Assembly: GCA_026545765.1 (NCBI GenBank) | Contig: JAIFAC010000165.1 | Location: 93,413-157,412, forward strand | DNA from: Plantago major | Lineage: Eukaryota; Streptophyta; Magnoliopsida; Lamiales; Plantaginaceae | Length of the DNA: 64,000 bases | Direction: 5' to 3' | Shown: in pieces, positions 36,911-49,758 of the stretch | Layout: every line of letters starts with the position of its first letter | Position numbering within the stretch: position 1 is the stretch's first letter | Notes under the pieces: generated by a model | The model's input: the letters and a program-made list of their open reading frames with translations, nothing else | The model's database searches: none | What the model was told of the DNA's origin: nothing | Position numbers and translations under genes: made by a program

Positions 36911-38450
36911 AGCAATTAATCGTATTGATAAATTGATTAGAAGACATTTTACAATCGGTCTTTTAAAAGGGTTGAGTTCTATCGACCCGTTAGAACCCTT
37001 GATACCCATTCAATAATGGCTTTCCAATTGAGTATATACCTCACCGTTTCTACCGGTGAACCATGATTCAACTCGACCTAACTCGATAAAACGACCCCCA
37101 AACAAAGTGTATGATTCTTTTAGTGGGTGATACATTTTTATAGGGTGCCCCAAGAAAAAATCAACTGGAACATGTTAAAACTATATTTGTAAAATAATGA
37201 TATTTTCCGAATAAAATCTTTGGAACATGTAATACAAATGAAGTTAGTGACCCTCCACCATAAATTTCAATATGGGATGTGAATTATGCATGATTAATTG
37301 TGATTTCTATTGCATTTTATTTTGATTGGGTTGAGCGTGTTCATTTTCTAAATATGTACGTTGATGATTAACGATTATCGATTGGAGTGCAGTTGAGACC
37401 CATTTGATATTTTCACGGGTTCCAATCCACCGTGTTTTAAATGTTTCAAATATGGTTGACACTAACCCATTTAAAAGTCTATTCAATCCGATAGCAATAT
37501 CATACATTATTTATGCTATTATTATTTAAGAACTCAACAAAATTATCGAGCATTTGTAACATATCATATTGATTGTTCTCTACTATGTCTTTGGGTGCAA
37601 CATCTTGGTGATGAAAATATTGTGCATCGATAATATAATTAGGCACACATGAGCAATTAATCGTGTTAAGGAATTCAACTAAGAATACCTATTCAAATGA
37701 AGTCTTTTGAGCGAATTAATTCTATCCGGCTTGTTGTGAACCACGTAGTACCCATTCAAAATATGGTGTTTGGGTGGGATATATACACTTTCCATTCCAT
37801 ACTGATGAAACATGATCCAAACCAAACTTCGATAAAAATCCGGTCGAACAATGTTTTTATTATTTTAGTGGATAATAAGTTTTTATGTCGTGGCCATGTT
37901 CCAAAAAAAATTCTATTGAAACATGTGAAAAGTTAACTTAAAGAATTAATGATATTCTTTTGGGAATTGGTGGCCTACCCCTCCCTCGAAGAAAAAACAC
38001 TTAAAACCACCTAGGTAATCCCCCTTCCAGCCCCGAATAAAATCACGAGCGTGTTCAAAGAAATGATGTTAGTGAAATAAAAAATCGATTTTTTAGGGTG
38101 CACCCACCTACTTAAAATAAATTTCACTATAACATGTAAATTAGTGAAATTAAAATGTTCTTTTACGAGCTTGGGTTGCCCCACCCTTTTTAATCGGGTT
38201 GTTGGGAACATGATTAATTGTGATTTAAATTTAGAATTTTATTTTTATTAGGGTTGTACATGTTCATATTTCTAAACATGTAAGCATTAATTATTATGCT
38301 ATTCAATCCATTAGCAACATTATCCATCTTATTTATGCTATTCATATTTAAGCACTCGGAAAATTATCGAGCATTGGTAACATATCATATTGATTGTTCT
38401 CATCTACTATGTCATTGGGTGCGAGAACATCTTGGTGATGAAAATATTAT
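36911..38450. repeat. Diverged tandem duplication of about 0.75-0.8 kb inside the hAT-like element
   Basis: Copy 1 (about 36911-37622) and copy 2 (about 37654-38450) share landmarks in the same order. They are AGCAATTAATCGT, a TACCCATTCAA segment, a TTTTAGTGG...ACATG segment, CATGATTAATTGTGATTT, ATTTATGCTATT and AACATCTTGGTGATGAAAAT. Identity is partial, so the duplication is old relative to the element's ends. Confidence 0.75.
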
Positions 38451-39570
38451 GGGTCAGTGGTGGATTTTGAGATAAGTAATCCAATAGTGATGGGTATGTG
38501 CTCTCCGATGGTTTAAATACGATGACTTGTTTATTTCCAGTAGCTTTCCATCAACCTTGCGGTCATCCTCTTAATCAGCGATGTAACCCATCAACGGCCT
38601 GTAAAATTCACCTCAATTTATTGTCTAGGCCCTTGAATATTAGATGATGACGAATTATGCTTCCCCTGTCCTGGCAAACTAAACTTTCCCTTTTAGCCCA
38701 AGACATAGGGATCTGTATTAAAGATTAAGAAATGACCTAACTATTAAGAAAAACTTATTGTGTGTGAGAGGTGGAATGCCATTTAATTATTCGAATGTTC
38801 GATGATGAAGCTCATCGTCGAATCAACTTAGTGCTAGAATTATCAATTAATTAGTTTGGTTACTTACGAATTAGTCAGTTGTGGGGTTTTCAGTAAATCT
38901 TCATTTTTGTACCCCCTTTGTTTGTTTGTTTTACCTTCACTATTTTATCTGTTTTTTTCTTTTTTCTTTTAATTACGTGGCATGCTACGATAAAAAATAT
39001 TTGATGATAATGCAAATTGAATGCCAAATGGCCCATGTTTGTCATATTGATAACCAATTTGCCTAATTGTACCATACTTGACAAACCATGTAGTGCAATT
39101 ATGACACCCTATGTATATTTTGTCATGTCCCATGAGATTTGGGATTCTTATTTGAATTCTATAAATCGGTATAAGCTTTGGTGAATCAGATATGAGCTTA
39201 TTCCCTCGTGATTCTTATTTGAATTCTATATATCCGTGTAAGATAGGTTGAAGTGTGACATTATTTTAGTTCGATTCTTAATCGAATTATAGATCTAAGA
39301 ATAATATGATTCTATTTTTCAAAGAATTTTCATTTTGTTGATTTTCTAGAACTAAAGAAGAGGAAGTCTCTGACGGTATACATAGTAAAATGGGTAAGAA
39401 CGACGAACAATCTTAATGAGAACTATGGATGTTTAGTTAATATATAAATGTTTTTCATAAATAAAAAATACATTTTGTTAACAATACATAGATCTGTTAG
39501 TTAAAAACATATAGATTTTGTCTAATTAAAAGCATAGTTCCGTATAAATTTAAAATATTTCATACATATG

Positions 39571-39571
<1 letters not shown>

Positions 39572-39622
<51 letters not shown>
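39572..39622. repeat. (TA)n microsatellite
   Basis: About 25 uninterrupted TA units lie inside the hAT-like element. Confidence 0.95.
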
Positions 39623-39625
<3 letters not shown>

Positions 39626-40861
39626 CATGCGAATGTTTTTTCCTCTATTTGAGTACCACCTTGTTATTATAAATATAAAAAATTATGTCAATTAAACACA
39701 AATTTTCACAACTCAATTAAAATTTAGTCACTATTCATCAGTTATACCTCAATTAAAATTCACTCAATTATAGTTCCGTTCCAAACAGTCCGATAATTTT
39801 ACAACTGCATGTTATGATGGAGTAACAAAAATGCAGATACGATGAAGAAAATATTTTAAATAGTCACAGCTTCGATCGATCTAACATGTATTTTTGAAAT
39901 TTTGGCTTCATAGATTGAATTTGTATTTGTTCTACGTGACGGCTCGTGGATTTGTTTCATGTTAGCTCAACTTTAGGAAACAAAAGGATAGAAAGAAGAA
40001 TGACCAAGTAAGAGTACTACTTCAAAAATAAATAAAAACGTATTTTTTCTTGTCTAAAAAGCTTTTGCAACACAAAATGTGTTCCAATTCCAGTATATAA
40101 GACTGGTGAGATTTTTAAGGGGAAAGCATTATAGTGCTATGGGGGAATTATTGAATGTGAATCCTGCGGATTTTATAAGTCAAATGTTAGAGTGCATAAT
40201 TTTTTGACATGATTAGAAGGGTTTAACTAAATTAATTAATCTCATTAGATATTATGGTGTATATCAATTAAGTCTCTGTAAAGTAAGCACTATTTATTGA
40301 GTTATTATGGTATCCGGTGCAAATTTCCATGTCTAGTACCGTGAAAAAAACAAAAATCCAGAATAGATGGCTACTTACCAAAAAAGAATCAATTTAAAAC
40401 GTTGTTTATAAGTGTTAGTATTAATTAGCCAGATCATCACATAAAAAATTAGACCAATCGAACAAAATGATTTGACACTCGAAAAGGATGTACCAATCAC
40501 AACATAGAGATTTGCCACATAATTGTTTGGCGTGGAATGACTCTAAAATGGGCTAAATCTTTTTTAATGTATTATATAGATTTTTACAATGCATATCGAA
40601 ATATTTTATTGTATTCATTAGTTACTCATTTTCTTCTCTTTATTGGTCATTTGTATATGTTTTTTGTATTAGATGGTGCGGAGAATAATGCACCAAATGA
40701 TGGCAATGATGTTGTAATTTTTTTTATTATTAAAATTTTGTGTGTATACATATATAATACTATAAATATTATTTGTGACGTCATACCGGCTCAAAAATTA
40801 ACCGATCCGACCTTTTTTTGGAGGTGGCGGCATAACTTGTCGAACGCTTTTTAAAACATAG

Positions 40862-40869
40862 CTTACGGG
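40862..40869. repeat. Right 8-bp target site duplication
   Basis: CTTACGGG, identical to 35788-35795. Confidence 0.85.
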
Positions 40870-41397
40870 AGCTTGGATACAAGTTTTAATTTTTATTTTT
40901 ACTGTCGATGTAGAGTTTTTACTGTATGGGGATGAATGGACATAAAAATAGTTAGGTAAATATTTTGCTAGCTTCTACTCATGTAGCGAAGAGATTTATA
41001 AACAAGCTCCAACTTTACTGCGCATAAAGAAGATATACTCAAAAATTTGATAGGAACAAGAAAGAATGTACAAAATTAGGGTTTATACTCTTGTTGACGA
41101 TTTTCAATATTTTGCCTGTGCACCGATTATCACCTCTTTAACGAATGGCCTAGACTTGTATTTAGAGATAGTTTACGCAAATACGTTTGTTCGAAAATGT
41201 TTTAATTCTCCTCTTGCTAGGAAACAATGCTTCATCAAGATAATTGTTCTTGAGCTTTGAATACACAATCATCAGGTATTATACACAGTTACACACACAC
41301 ACACAAAACTACTTGGATAAATTTAAGAAGCCACAACTAATCATAACTATAGAAGAAGTTAGGCTAGCCTATAACTACTGTTATGTTTTCTGTAGTG
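40870..41397. other. Spacer between the hAT-like element and the bHLH 3' end
   Basis: AT-rich, including the bHLH 3' UTR. A short ACACACAC run occurs near 41291. No gene is recognised. Confidence 0.5.
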
Positions 41398-44300
41398 TCA
41401 TAACAAGCTTCCACACTGAACCCCATCAGACAAATTCACAGGAAACGGAACACCACGTTCACAATTGTTGAATAAAGATGGCGCTGATCCTGAGTTTATA
41501 ATGCTCTTGGGATGATCATTTGTATCGCCTGAGCTTTGGCCAGTCATTTGCAAAAGCTGTATGAGGGAGGAGAAGATTTCATGGCGGCTGACATGCCGAT
41601 TTCCCTGCAATAAATTTACGACTTCCATCAACATATATATCTAGGAGCATCAATGTCACATTAATTAAAATGTACAAGTTTTATCCGTTGTTTTTGCTCA
41701 AGTAATTGCATGTTTACCTCAGGCTCAACTACGTAGCGAGCCCATATGTTTGTTTTATCATCATCCATCACTCCCTTCAGGATTGTTAAGCCAAAACTTC
41801 GTATTATATCTGCAATCTCCAGAAAGAAACTGTGTTCTTCACAAAGGATCTGCATTAATTTGAGGCAAAAAATTAGTCAGAAGTGATTCTAATAAACCGA
41901 GAGGCTTTATCATGTGAGCAATTAGAAACAGCGAAAAGATTTGAAGTGTATGCGCAATGTAAGCCGTTTATACTAACCTCAATAAGCATTTGACCAGGGG
42001 TGCTGAGGTCTTCAATAATCAATGGACAAATCATAGATTGATCACCAAGTTCACATGCCCAAGTAGCTCCTTTGCTGGATAGGTCCTTTTCCTTTCTCTC
42101 AACCTTTTAACCAACACAATTGAAATTGAACATGTTAGGTAATGTGAGACATTACGGCACATTTCAACCCCGAACATATGACTCTGTAAATGTCAAGAAA
42201 GCGTTTATACCTTTTGCAATTTGATGTTTTTCACATTTTCAGCATGTTTTTTGACACCCTGCATGAAGTTCAGGTGTCTAATGGTACGTTCCAACAATCG
42301 ATCAATGCTCATCTGTTACATCAGGTGATGACAATGTCAAGATACTGCTGAATTTAGAGATTTAAAGCACTACTTGAAAGCAACATAAATTTTCACTTAC
42401 CTTCTCGCCATTAGGAATGAGCTCTCTCAACTCTGCAAGGCGGTCTTGGATCATTTGTCGATCTTTTGGCCTCGGTTTGGTACCCGGTCTAGCCTTCTTC
42501 TTCTTGACAGGTTCCACTTGCCTCATAGGTGAATTACTAATGCTGCAGCTATCACCACCATAAAAACTCGTTTGCCTCGAAAAGCCTTCACAGTTGTTGA
42601 GCTCAATGGTACTTGTTCTATCAGACTGACACGCAGTAATCACTGATTTCACCTGCTCGTCTAAATCAGATAATCCTTGAGCTTTCCCTTGGCTTTGGCT
42701 GTACGAACAGCCATCAATTTTTCTTCTTTTGGGAGAATAAGAGCTACCAGCCATACCGTTTAATATCTGGTCAAGGCCTAATTGGGAGAATAGGCTGTTT
42801 GATGGCCTGACTCTGGATTTCTCGTACTCCCCGGATATGCACTCGGAGCTACCACTGCTAAAATTTCGGACATCATCACCCGTGACAGGACCTAGAGTTT
42901 GACCCTGTACCATTTTGCATCCAGCAAAACCATCGAATTGATGGTCAATAGCACTTGTGTCTGAGCATTTATCTCCACGGCTAGATTTCAGCACATACGT
43001 AACAGAACTTTGTATTGAACTAGTTGGAACATTTTCAAAGATGTTGCTGGGAGAGTTATGTCCACCGAAATTGGCCAGTGGAGAAAATCCAACGGTGTGT
43101 GATAGCTCATTACCTAGCAGAGGAGAACAACACTGAGAGTAGTCATTGGCAATGCAGCGTGTGGACAGATCCTCGGGAAAACTAATTCCATGTAACAAAT
43201 CATCCAAACTTAATGAGGTGGAATTTTGAGAATTTGACATGTCCTTGGTGCATTCCGCGAATGGCAAATGCTCGTTCCATGCAGATCCTGAGTAAGGCCA
43301 TGATGAAACCAGCATTGAACAATCACCAAAGAAATTGGCAGGTTCCGAATCAGTTGGCTTGCTGCCAACTTGAATATTATCCTCGGTCAGGAAACATGGC
43401 GTAAATAGCGAGGCAATGTTCTGATGGTCAGGGCAGAAGCAAGTGATTGAGATGGAACACTTAAAGGTTGATCTGTTACCATTAAGTCTTCAAACTCTGC
43501 ACTATATTGAAAATTCTGATTGACTGAACCAGACATTATCTGTGCACTTGAATCCGGGAATTGATCTGACGATGAAGCTGCATTTTCGGAGAATTCAATG
43601 TCTTGACTTTTATAGATTCCTCTGAAAAGTTCCTTTACTTGTTCAGCAAAATCTTTTCCTTGGGCAACCTGCAGAAATAGTCCATGTATCTTGTTAACAT
43701 TACATGTATAGGACAAACGTATTCAATGCAATCGACTTATGTTTGAAATGATTAGCACTGACCTTTTGAGTGGATCCGAGTTGAACAACACCCCATTGCT
43801 CTACTGAGATAAGAGCAATAGTCTGCCAAACCAATGAGTTCAATCACCAACATATTAGCTTAAATTGATAGATAAGACAGAATGTTAACTTGGTTATACT
43901 AAAGGAAACATGTCCGCACCTTTATCCCCATAGAGAATTGGCGATAGTATTCAGAATCATCCTGTAGAATGGCATAGATCAGTGTTGAAATCAGAAAAGA
44001 TCATAAGTAACTGACTTGTTAATTCCTTTAGAACCACAAATTTTATAGACTATAAACTAAGAGAGTTTGTAATCTATGCAAGGTTATATACCTGCAAACC
44101 ATGAAAGCTTTCAATGAACCGAAAGAATTTTTCCTTCCGTGATGCGAATCCGAAAACATCCATTTGTTGCTCTTAGTAAACGCAACTTGCCCGATTAGGC
44201 TGTAGCATCATAAAATTAATAGAATCTTAGTACTCTGAGGACTTGACTTGAGATGAATTAAGGTGGCTTATGTCTTCTTGACTTTTAAATTGAAATGCCA

Positions 44301-45101
44301 ATGAAGAAATGTATAAGAAGAAAATCTAGCTTACCCTTCTCCTAGGAAATGCACTTGCAGCGTCACATTATCCATCAAAGCTACCATTTCTTCTTCAAAA
44401 TAGGCATCCTTTAATGTCAACAATCTGCCATGTCCAAAAAGTTCAGTTGCTAAATTAGCTAAATAGTTTTAATGGTTTATATACCAACCAATTAACAGAA
44501 ACATAGAAAAAAATTAACTAAATGATGAATAGAATTGAAATTTAATTATTTATCCACATATGAAACTCTAAAAGGACTCAAAAATTTGACTTTCTGATGA
44601 TAAAAGCAACTACCATTTAGCGTGGGTTACATTAACAAACCGAAAACTAACATAATGTTGAACATTAAAAGGGGAGCATTTAGAAGACACCTTTTTCAAG
44701 AAATGATCTAACATAAGAAAAGCTTTTATTTACTCCACAGATCAAAAGGTAAAATCAATAGCAAAAGAAATAGTGCTGATGCTATTGCAATTTGGCATGT
44801 ACACAAATGAACAGAAGAATCAAAGGTTTGACATTACTATATTAGCCATAAATGTTCAAACATTGAAAGGAACCTATAACAGGTTAACAACATAGGCAAA
44901 TAGTAAAATCTATTGTAGTGAGAAAAATAGATTTAGAAATCAATACAAAGAAAGAAAATGGTACTAGAAAAGAGAGCTTACAAAGTTTGTTTGATGAAAA
45001 CCCCATAAAATGGCATAACACCATCCATCATCACTGTAACATAGATTCTTGAGAGTTTCCTTTATAACCATGGAGGAGTCACTAGTTGCTCTAGTACACA
45101 T
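41398..45101 (-). CDS. LONESOME HIGHWAY-like bHLH transcription factor (bHLH155/LHL type)
   Basis: Nuclear bHLH factor. LHW-type proteins pair with TMO5-type bHLHs to drive vascular cell divisions. Exons on the minus strand: 45101-44982, 44424-44335, 44199-44092, 43961-43920, 43822-43763, 43668-42401, 42312-42211, 42103-41978, 41849-41718 and 41604-41398. The N-terminal ligand-like domain contains ETLKNLCYSDDGWCYAILW, LLTLKDAYFEEEMV, HFLGEGLIGQVAF, YYRQFSMGIKTIALISVEQW and GVVQLGSTQKVAQGKDFAEQ. A Ser-rich middle follows. The bHLH has KKKKARPGTKPRPKDRQMIQ, DRLAELRELIPNGEK and MSIDRLLERTIRHLNFMQGV. The basic region lacks the usual His-Glu-Arg contact set, as in this subfamily. An ACT-like C-terminus follows (FFLEIADIIRSFGLTILKGV). 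Three frame problems are visible: the exon 1/2 phase, inside exon 3, and near 43424 in exon 6. The alternative start is the ATG at 45071 (MVIKETL). Confidence 0.88.
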
Positions 45102-47636
45102 AGTTATAGTATATGCAAGAAAAAAACAAATCCAACAAGTTTGCTTTTTTATTACTGCCAAGAAGAAGAACAAACTTGTGACTTGTGAATGAGAAGACAC
45201 ACAAGACAAGTGAGAGAAATATGAATCAAGAAACACAACAAAACATGATGCAATATTTGACAGAGGAAAAAAAGGAACAAGAAAGCAGCAAACTTTGGTG
45301 GGAGAGAAAGTGTTTTTGGCTTTGTTCAAGTTAAAGCAGAAACACACACAGACACAGAGTTTATGTTGTTTTGGGAAAACAATGAATGGCTGTGAAAGGA
45401 AGCAGGTTTGGTTTCTTATTATATGCCAGTAGCAACGCAACTGGTCTGAAAAACTCAATTAAGTAGCTATGGAGAAAAAGCTCAAAAAGAAGTCATCATA
45501 GTTTCACACAAATAGAATTCTGTAATAATAGTACTGATGAGTCAGGTCAGGTGAGAGAAAGACAAGAGATAGAATAGCACAAGACAGACACAGTGAGAGG
45601 GAATAGTTGTAGTACAGTATTATAAAGTGGATTTCATGTATACATACACAACAATCATACTGTATGTATGTACGTATATACTGGAGTTAATTGCAGTTAT
45701 ACCCCTGGATAACAATTCATTATAATGTCATAAATTACTATTATCTTTCCATAATTAATTAATTACCAGTAGAGCTCATCAATCATCTCTTCTTTAAGTT
45801 TTTAATTAACACCTGATAGATACCTGTATAATCTCCTTTTTCTCAACTGGAATAACTAATTTTTATTTTCACCAACTTTTAGTTGATGCAGTTAACAAGT
45901 TGACGGTACATTTTAATTTTCCAGGCGTGAAAGACTGTAAGTCGATAAGAAAATCTTTAAAGTGACACGCCGGTTAGGTGAAGTCAATTATAGACGAAAA
46001 TGGATGTTTAGGTGTCCAGTTTTTTATAGAAGCGAACAAGTGAAGAAAGTAAATAAAGTTGGGGGTGTTTTGCAATATAGTGAGAAAGAGGTGATTGGTC
46101 GGAAAGTGAAGGGAACAAGACGGGTTTGTTTTGTCTGTACCAGAAAAGCAGAAAAAGCTTCAAGGGAACAAAGATTTTCCTTATTTATGTTAATTGCATT
46201 TATTATGTTGATAATGATCCTTGATTCTATTTCTATCTTTATTGCTTACACTCACGATATCGTTTTACGACATTTTCAGCCCAAAAGGATATCCCATTTT
46301 CTCAATTTAAAATTAACTATATTGTTTCATCAATCTCCTCATCAATACGATAGTTCTAAAAACCCCATCCAAAACTGAGACGAAGTTAATAATGAAATTT
46401 TCAGGATTTGAAAACGTTATGTTAAAATTTTAAATGAGTTAAAAAGATAATTGTAACTAACATTTTCAAAATTTAAAGGAAAAAGTGTAAAAATTTAAAA
46501 ATTTAAAGGACATTTGGATTGCACCTTCTAATCTATTCATGTTTTCATGGGTAACCTATCATTAATTACCGACCCACAACACCTATTACATTTTACAACA
46601 AATCTCCAACTCAGTATACCGAAATTATGCATTTGAGTATGTGAATGGTTTATTCGTTCTAAACTAAGTTATGAGGTACTACTGCTAGTCTACTACCTCA
46701 TTGTGAAAATGTGAACGTATATATAATAAATACAGAACTAAAACCAAAACTAACCTTGAGAAATTATTCATATTTATAATGGGTCACGTGTAATATAAGT
46801 TGCAATTCTCTGATCCCTTGGAGCATGAGCAGGGGCTAGTTGCTACAGTCCCTTTCTTTCTGCACATTAAGCCAAAATCCTAAGCTTTCAATTTCAACTA
46901 ACGTCTCAACTTTCAAACACTGGAACTTCAAACTTGACATTAACTTATCAATCATTAGTCACCATCAACTACACACTTGTTTAATTCTTGATATCTCAGT
47001 TTGAATGATTTCCTATATCTTTTAATTGGACATGGATATTAAGTATTGTGTAACTCAGGTAAACACATGATTTTACTAAATAATATACAAACCGATATCA
47101 TATCAGTATAATTAGATTGGTGTGATAAACACTTGAACAAATTAATATAGTGTATCATATTTGTTCATATTAGAAAAAAATCACTATCTTTACAAGAATT
47201 TAACAAATCGCACTATCCATTTTCTAGTTTTGAATGCTTACAAAGTATTGCAGGTGTTTGTATTATCAAAGAACCTGAGGACAAATTTGATGTTCTTAGT
47301 GTTTTTTGCTATAATGATAGCCATTACCCGTATTTATAAAGACAATTCTATAAAACTTACACATGAATGTGGATCATGGTGCAATTAAATTACAAATTAG
47401 TTAAAGAATGTAACAATCAAACAACTAGCAGTATCACTTTCCAAGTTTCAAAAGACAATCTCTAACCAAATCCAAACATACGTCTTTCTAACTAAAAGAA
47501 ACCGTTGTTTATTCTCTTTCCCCGGTATTGCTAAGTCACTTTGTCGATAAGTTAATCTAGATTAAGGTTAGTTATTAATCATATAGCTTGAAGGTTGATA
47601 AGTATCAATGATCTCATGATCTTACAAAATACTTTC
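45102..47636. other. bHLH upstream region and AT-rich intergenic DNA
   Basis: The first 500 bases are the likely bHLH 5' UTR and promoter. The minus strand has a CT-rich leader, two very short upstream ORFs (MFCCVS and MMTSF) and a TATA-like TTTATAATA at about 45619-45627. The remainder, including an open frame at 45962-46378, has no recognisable content and is left unannotated. Confidence 0.45.
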
Positions 47637-48555
47637 ATTAGGGAAGTGGCTTAGTATTGTACTCGGGAACTAAACCATTGTGATTTAGGGAAGTGGAAAA
47701 AAAAAAAAAAATTTTGATCAAATCTCTGATGCAGGATTATTTAGGGAAGTGACTTAGTATTGTACTCGGGAAAGTATGGATATCTAAGTTGTAACTCAAG
47801 GAACTAAACCATTGTAATTTAGTTTTAAATATCTTGAGGTGTTGGTTATTGATGGAATTAACGGATCAAGTAAGATGTTAGGACCGTACCTTAAATATCT
47901 CGCCTTATGCTTATTGTAAGCTTAGGTTGTTAGGGGTATGGCTAATGCACTTACACTACCTTGGGATGCGCTCCCTCGGTTTTGGCTCGATCTTGGAATT
48001 GACGGTTTGTTGCCCTTGATCACATCTTAAATTTCTTACCACTTGACTTGAAAGATAGCATAAGGTGGAGGAATGTGATTAAAAACGGGCCCGAAGTGGA
48101 TCTATGATGCTTGTCATCACCGTTGTCGCGTTAGTAGCGTTAGATCTTATCGATATCGGCCTTGAGTCATGAGGGTTGATGAATGCGTACTCCAAACCAA
48201 TGCGCACAAAAGTGCGGACTTCGGTAAAATAGACACTACCGGCATATCATATGAATTGACGGTGGGACCTATTATGCTCTTGTGATTGGTGATTCGTGGT
48301 GATGAAGGGGTACATATGAGTTCAAGAAGGAAGTTGGGTCTCCTTAATTGTGTTGGGGAATATGTGGGGCTAAGAATTGTGAATGTAAAACCTTTTGAAG
48401 GTTACTTAGTTGTAATGGTTTTGGATATTGATGTTGGTTTCGGTAAATTGACCATATATTTTCACCATTTGAGCATTTCTTATGCTCTTTTGAACTATTA
48501 TTATTAATAATAAGTTTTTGCCGTTTAAAAAAAAAAAAAAAAACAAAATACTTTC
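47624..48555 (+). mobile_element. Retroposed, poly(A)-tailed segment (truncated LINE or retrocopy)
   Basis: The 13-base repeat ACAAAATACTTTC occurs at 47624-47636 and again at 48543-48555. The body between them (47637-48542) ends in TTTGCCGTTT plus about 16 A. That is the signature of target-primed reverse transcription: long target duplication, 3' poly(A), no inverted ends. The 3' end (Leu/Tyr-rich frame, then TTATTATTAATAATAAG before the A-tail) resembles plant L1 3' ends. An internal A-run at about 47698-47711 is flanked by two copies of AGGGAAGTGxCTTAGTATTG, suggesting a rearranged 5' end. No reverse transcriptase domain remains. Confidence 0.75.
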
Positions 48556-49716
48556 TTTAAAATGTCCTTAGGAAGCGTTTCACGAATGTCCTTAGAAAGT
48601 GTTTCATTTACTTGTACAGTATGATTTAATTAATTAGTCAAATCTTTATGTTAGTGGCCAATTGAGTAGATAAGTAACTCTTTTAGACGCTTTTTTTTTT
48701 TAAAAAAAAAAGTAATAATAAGGATTAATATACATGAAAACGATGAACTTTTTAAGGCTGACTGAGTTGGTTGGCTTGCGTGTTTTTGTAGCTATTATGT
48801 AAGTTCGGATAGTTTGCCCATCGTGTAGTTCAGGGTAACGGTTATACCATCCCAGTATGAAATTAAAAAGGAAAAAGAAAATGGAGTATGATATATGAGG
48901 ATGGATCTTATGGTTAAATTGAAAAGTAACATTCCATCCAACATATGAGCACCAATGCGATAATGTGAAATTCGAAAGTTTTCAACAAGAAGCCTACTAT
49001 TTGTGTAGTGCCAAAATAATTATTGCACATGTCAACTTCAACAATTATGTTGTTATGACCACCAAACAAATGTATAGGGTATGCCCTCTTTAATTACCCC
49101 ATAGGATAGGATGCTACACAATTTCCTTTTCAAGAAAAACCAGATTTTATACAAGTAGCACTTGATGCTTGATGTGTTCGATCCAAATTAGTAATTCATC
49201 CGTCCCCTCCAATTTTTTTATGTTTGATTTTTGTTTACCTTCTTTAAACTTAATTCCACCACAAACCGATCTTAAATAATAAGTAATAAAATTATGTTAT
49301 GAAAGTTTAACTATTATATTTTGATAATATAAATTTTAATTACTTTTCTATATTATTTAAGTTTAATTTGTATTCAGATTAAAATAACATAAATTAAATA
49401 AAGAATATTTGGCGGGACTGGGGAGGTAGATTTTAGTGGATTTTCTCCTGTGCCACTTGATTTAATTTGCCATGTTTATGTTGTAATGTTACACCTTGGT
49501 TCTTCAAGTCCAACTTTGTGGCTGTTCAACCTTTCTTGCACAGACTTGCATTTTGGTATATATGTCTTAGGTCGATGGAAAAAAAAACTGGAAAACCATG
49601 TGTGTTTAGGGACCAAGTTTGTGGTATGTCCTTCGAGAACAATGGACCATAAATTACTACATATATTAGTATAGTGCTAGCGGAAATCAAATTCAAATAC
49701 TCAACCATACAGTAGA

Positions 49717-49758
<42 letters not shown>

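Larger units (their letters stand above)
35796..40861. mobile_element. Non-autonomous hAT-like DNA transposon, 5.07 kb
   Basis: Terminal inverted repeats CTATGTTTTAAAA(A)GC lie at both ends, flanked by an exact 8-bp duplication CTTACGGG. Shared subterminal motifs include CGGATCGG. The left 200 bases are strikingly GC-rich, with repeated AACCGG and GGCCGG motifs that could bind transposase, followed by an A-tract. No transposase domain (hATC or BED finger) is recognisable inside, so it is classed as non-autonomous. The interior is AT-rich and contains a diverged tandem duplication, a (TA)n run and a probable captured host exon. The class assignment rests on the 8-bp duplication; the terminus sequence itself is not one I can match to a named family. 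Confidence 0.82.

Noticed and set aside
45102..45458. Extension of the bHLH first exon, open upstream to 45458
   Set aside because: The extra frame has no ATG; it opens at a TTG. Homologous proteins start close to the ETLKNLC segment. The extension is hydrophobic, CT-rich leader sequence.
45962..46378. 138-codon plus-strand open frame
   Set aside because: No recognisable domain, no splice context and ordinary composition for intergenic DNA. Not supported as a gene.
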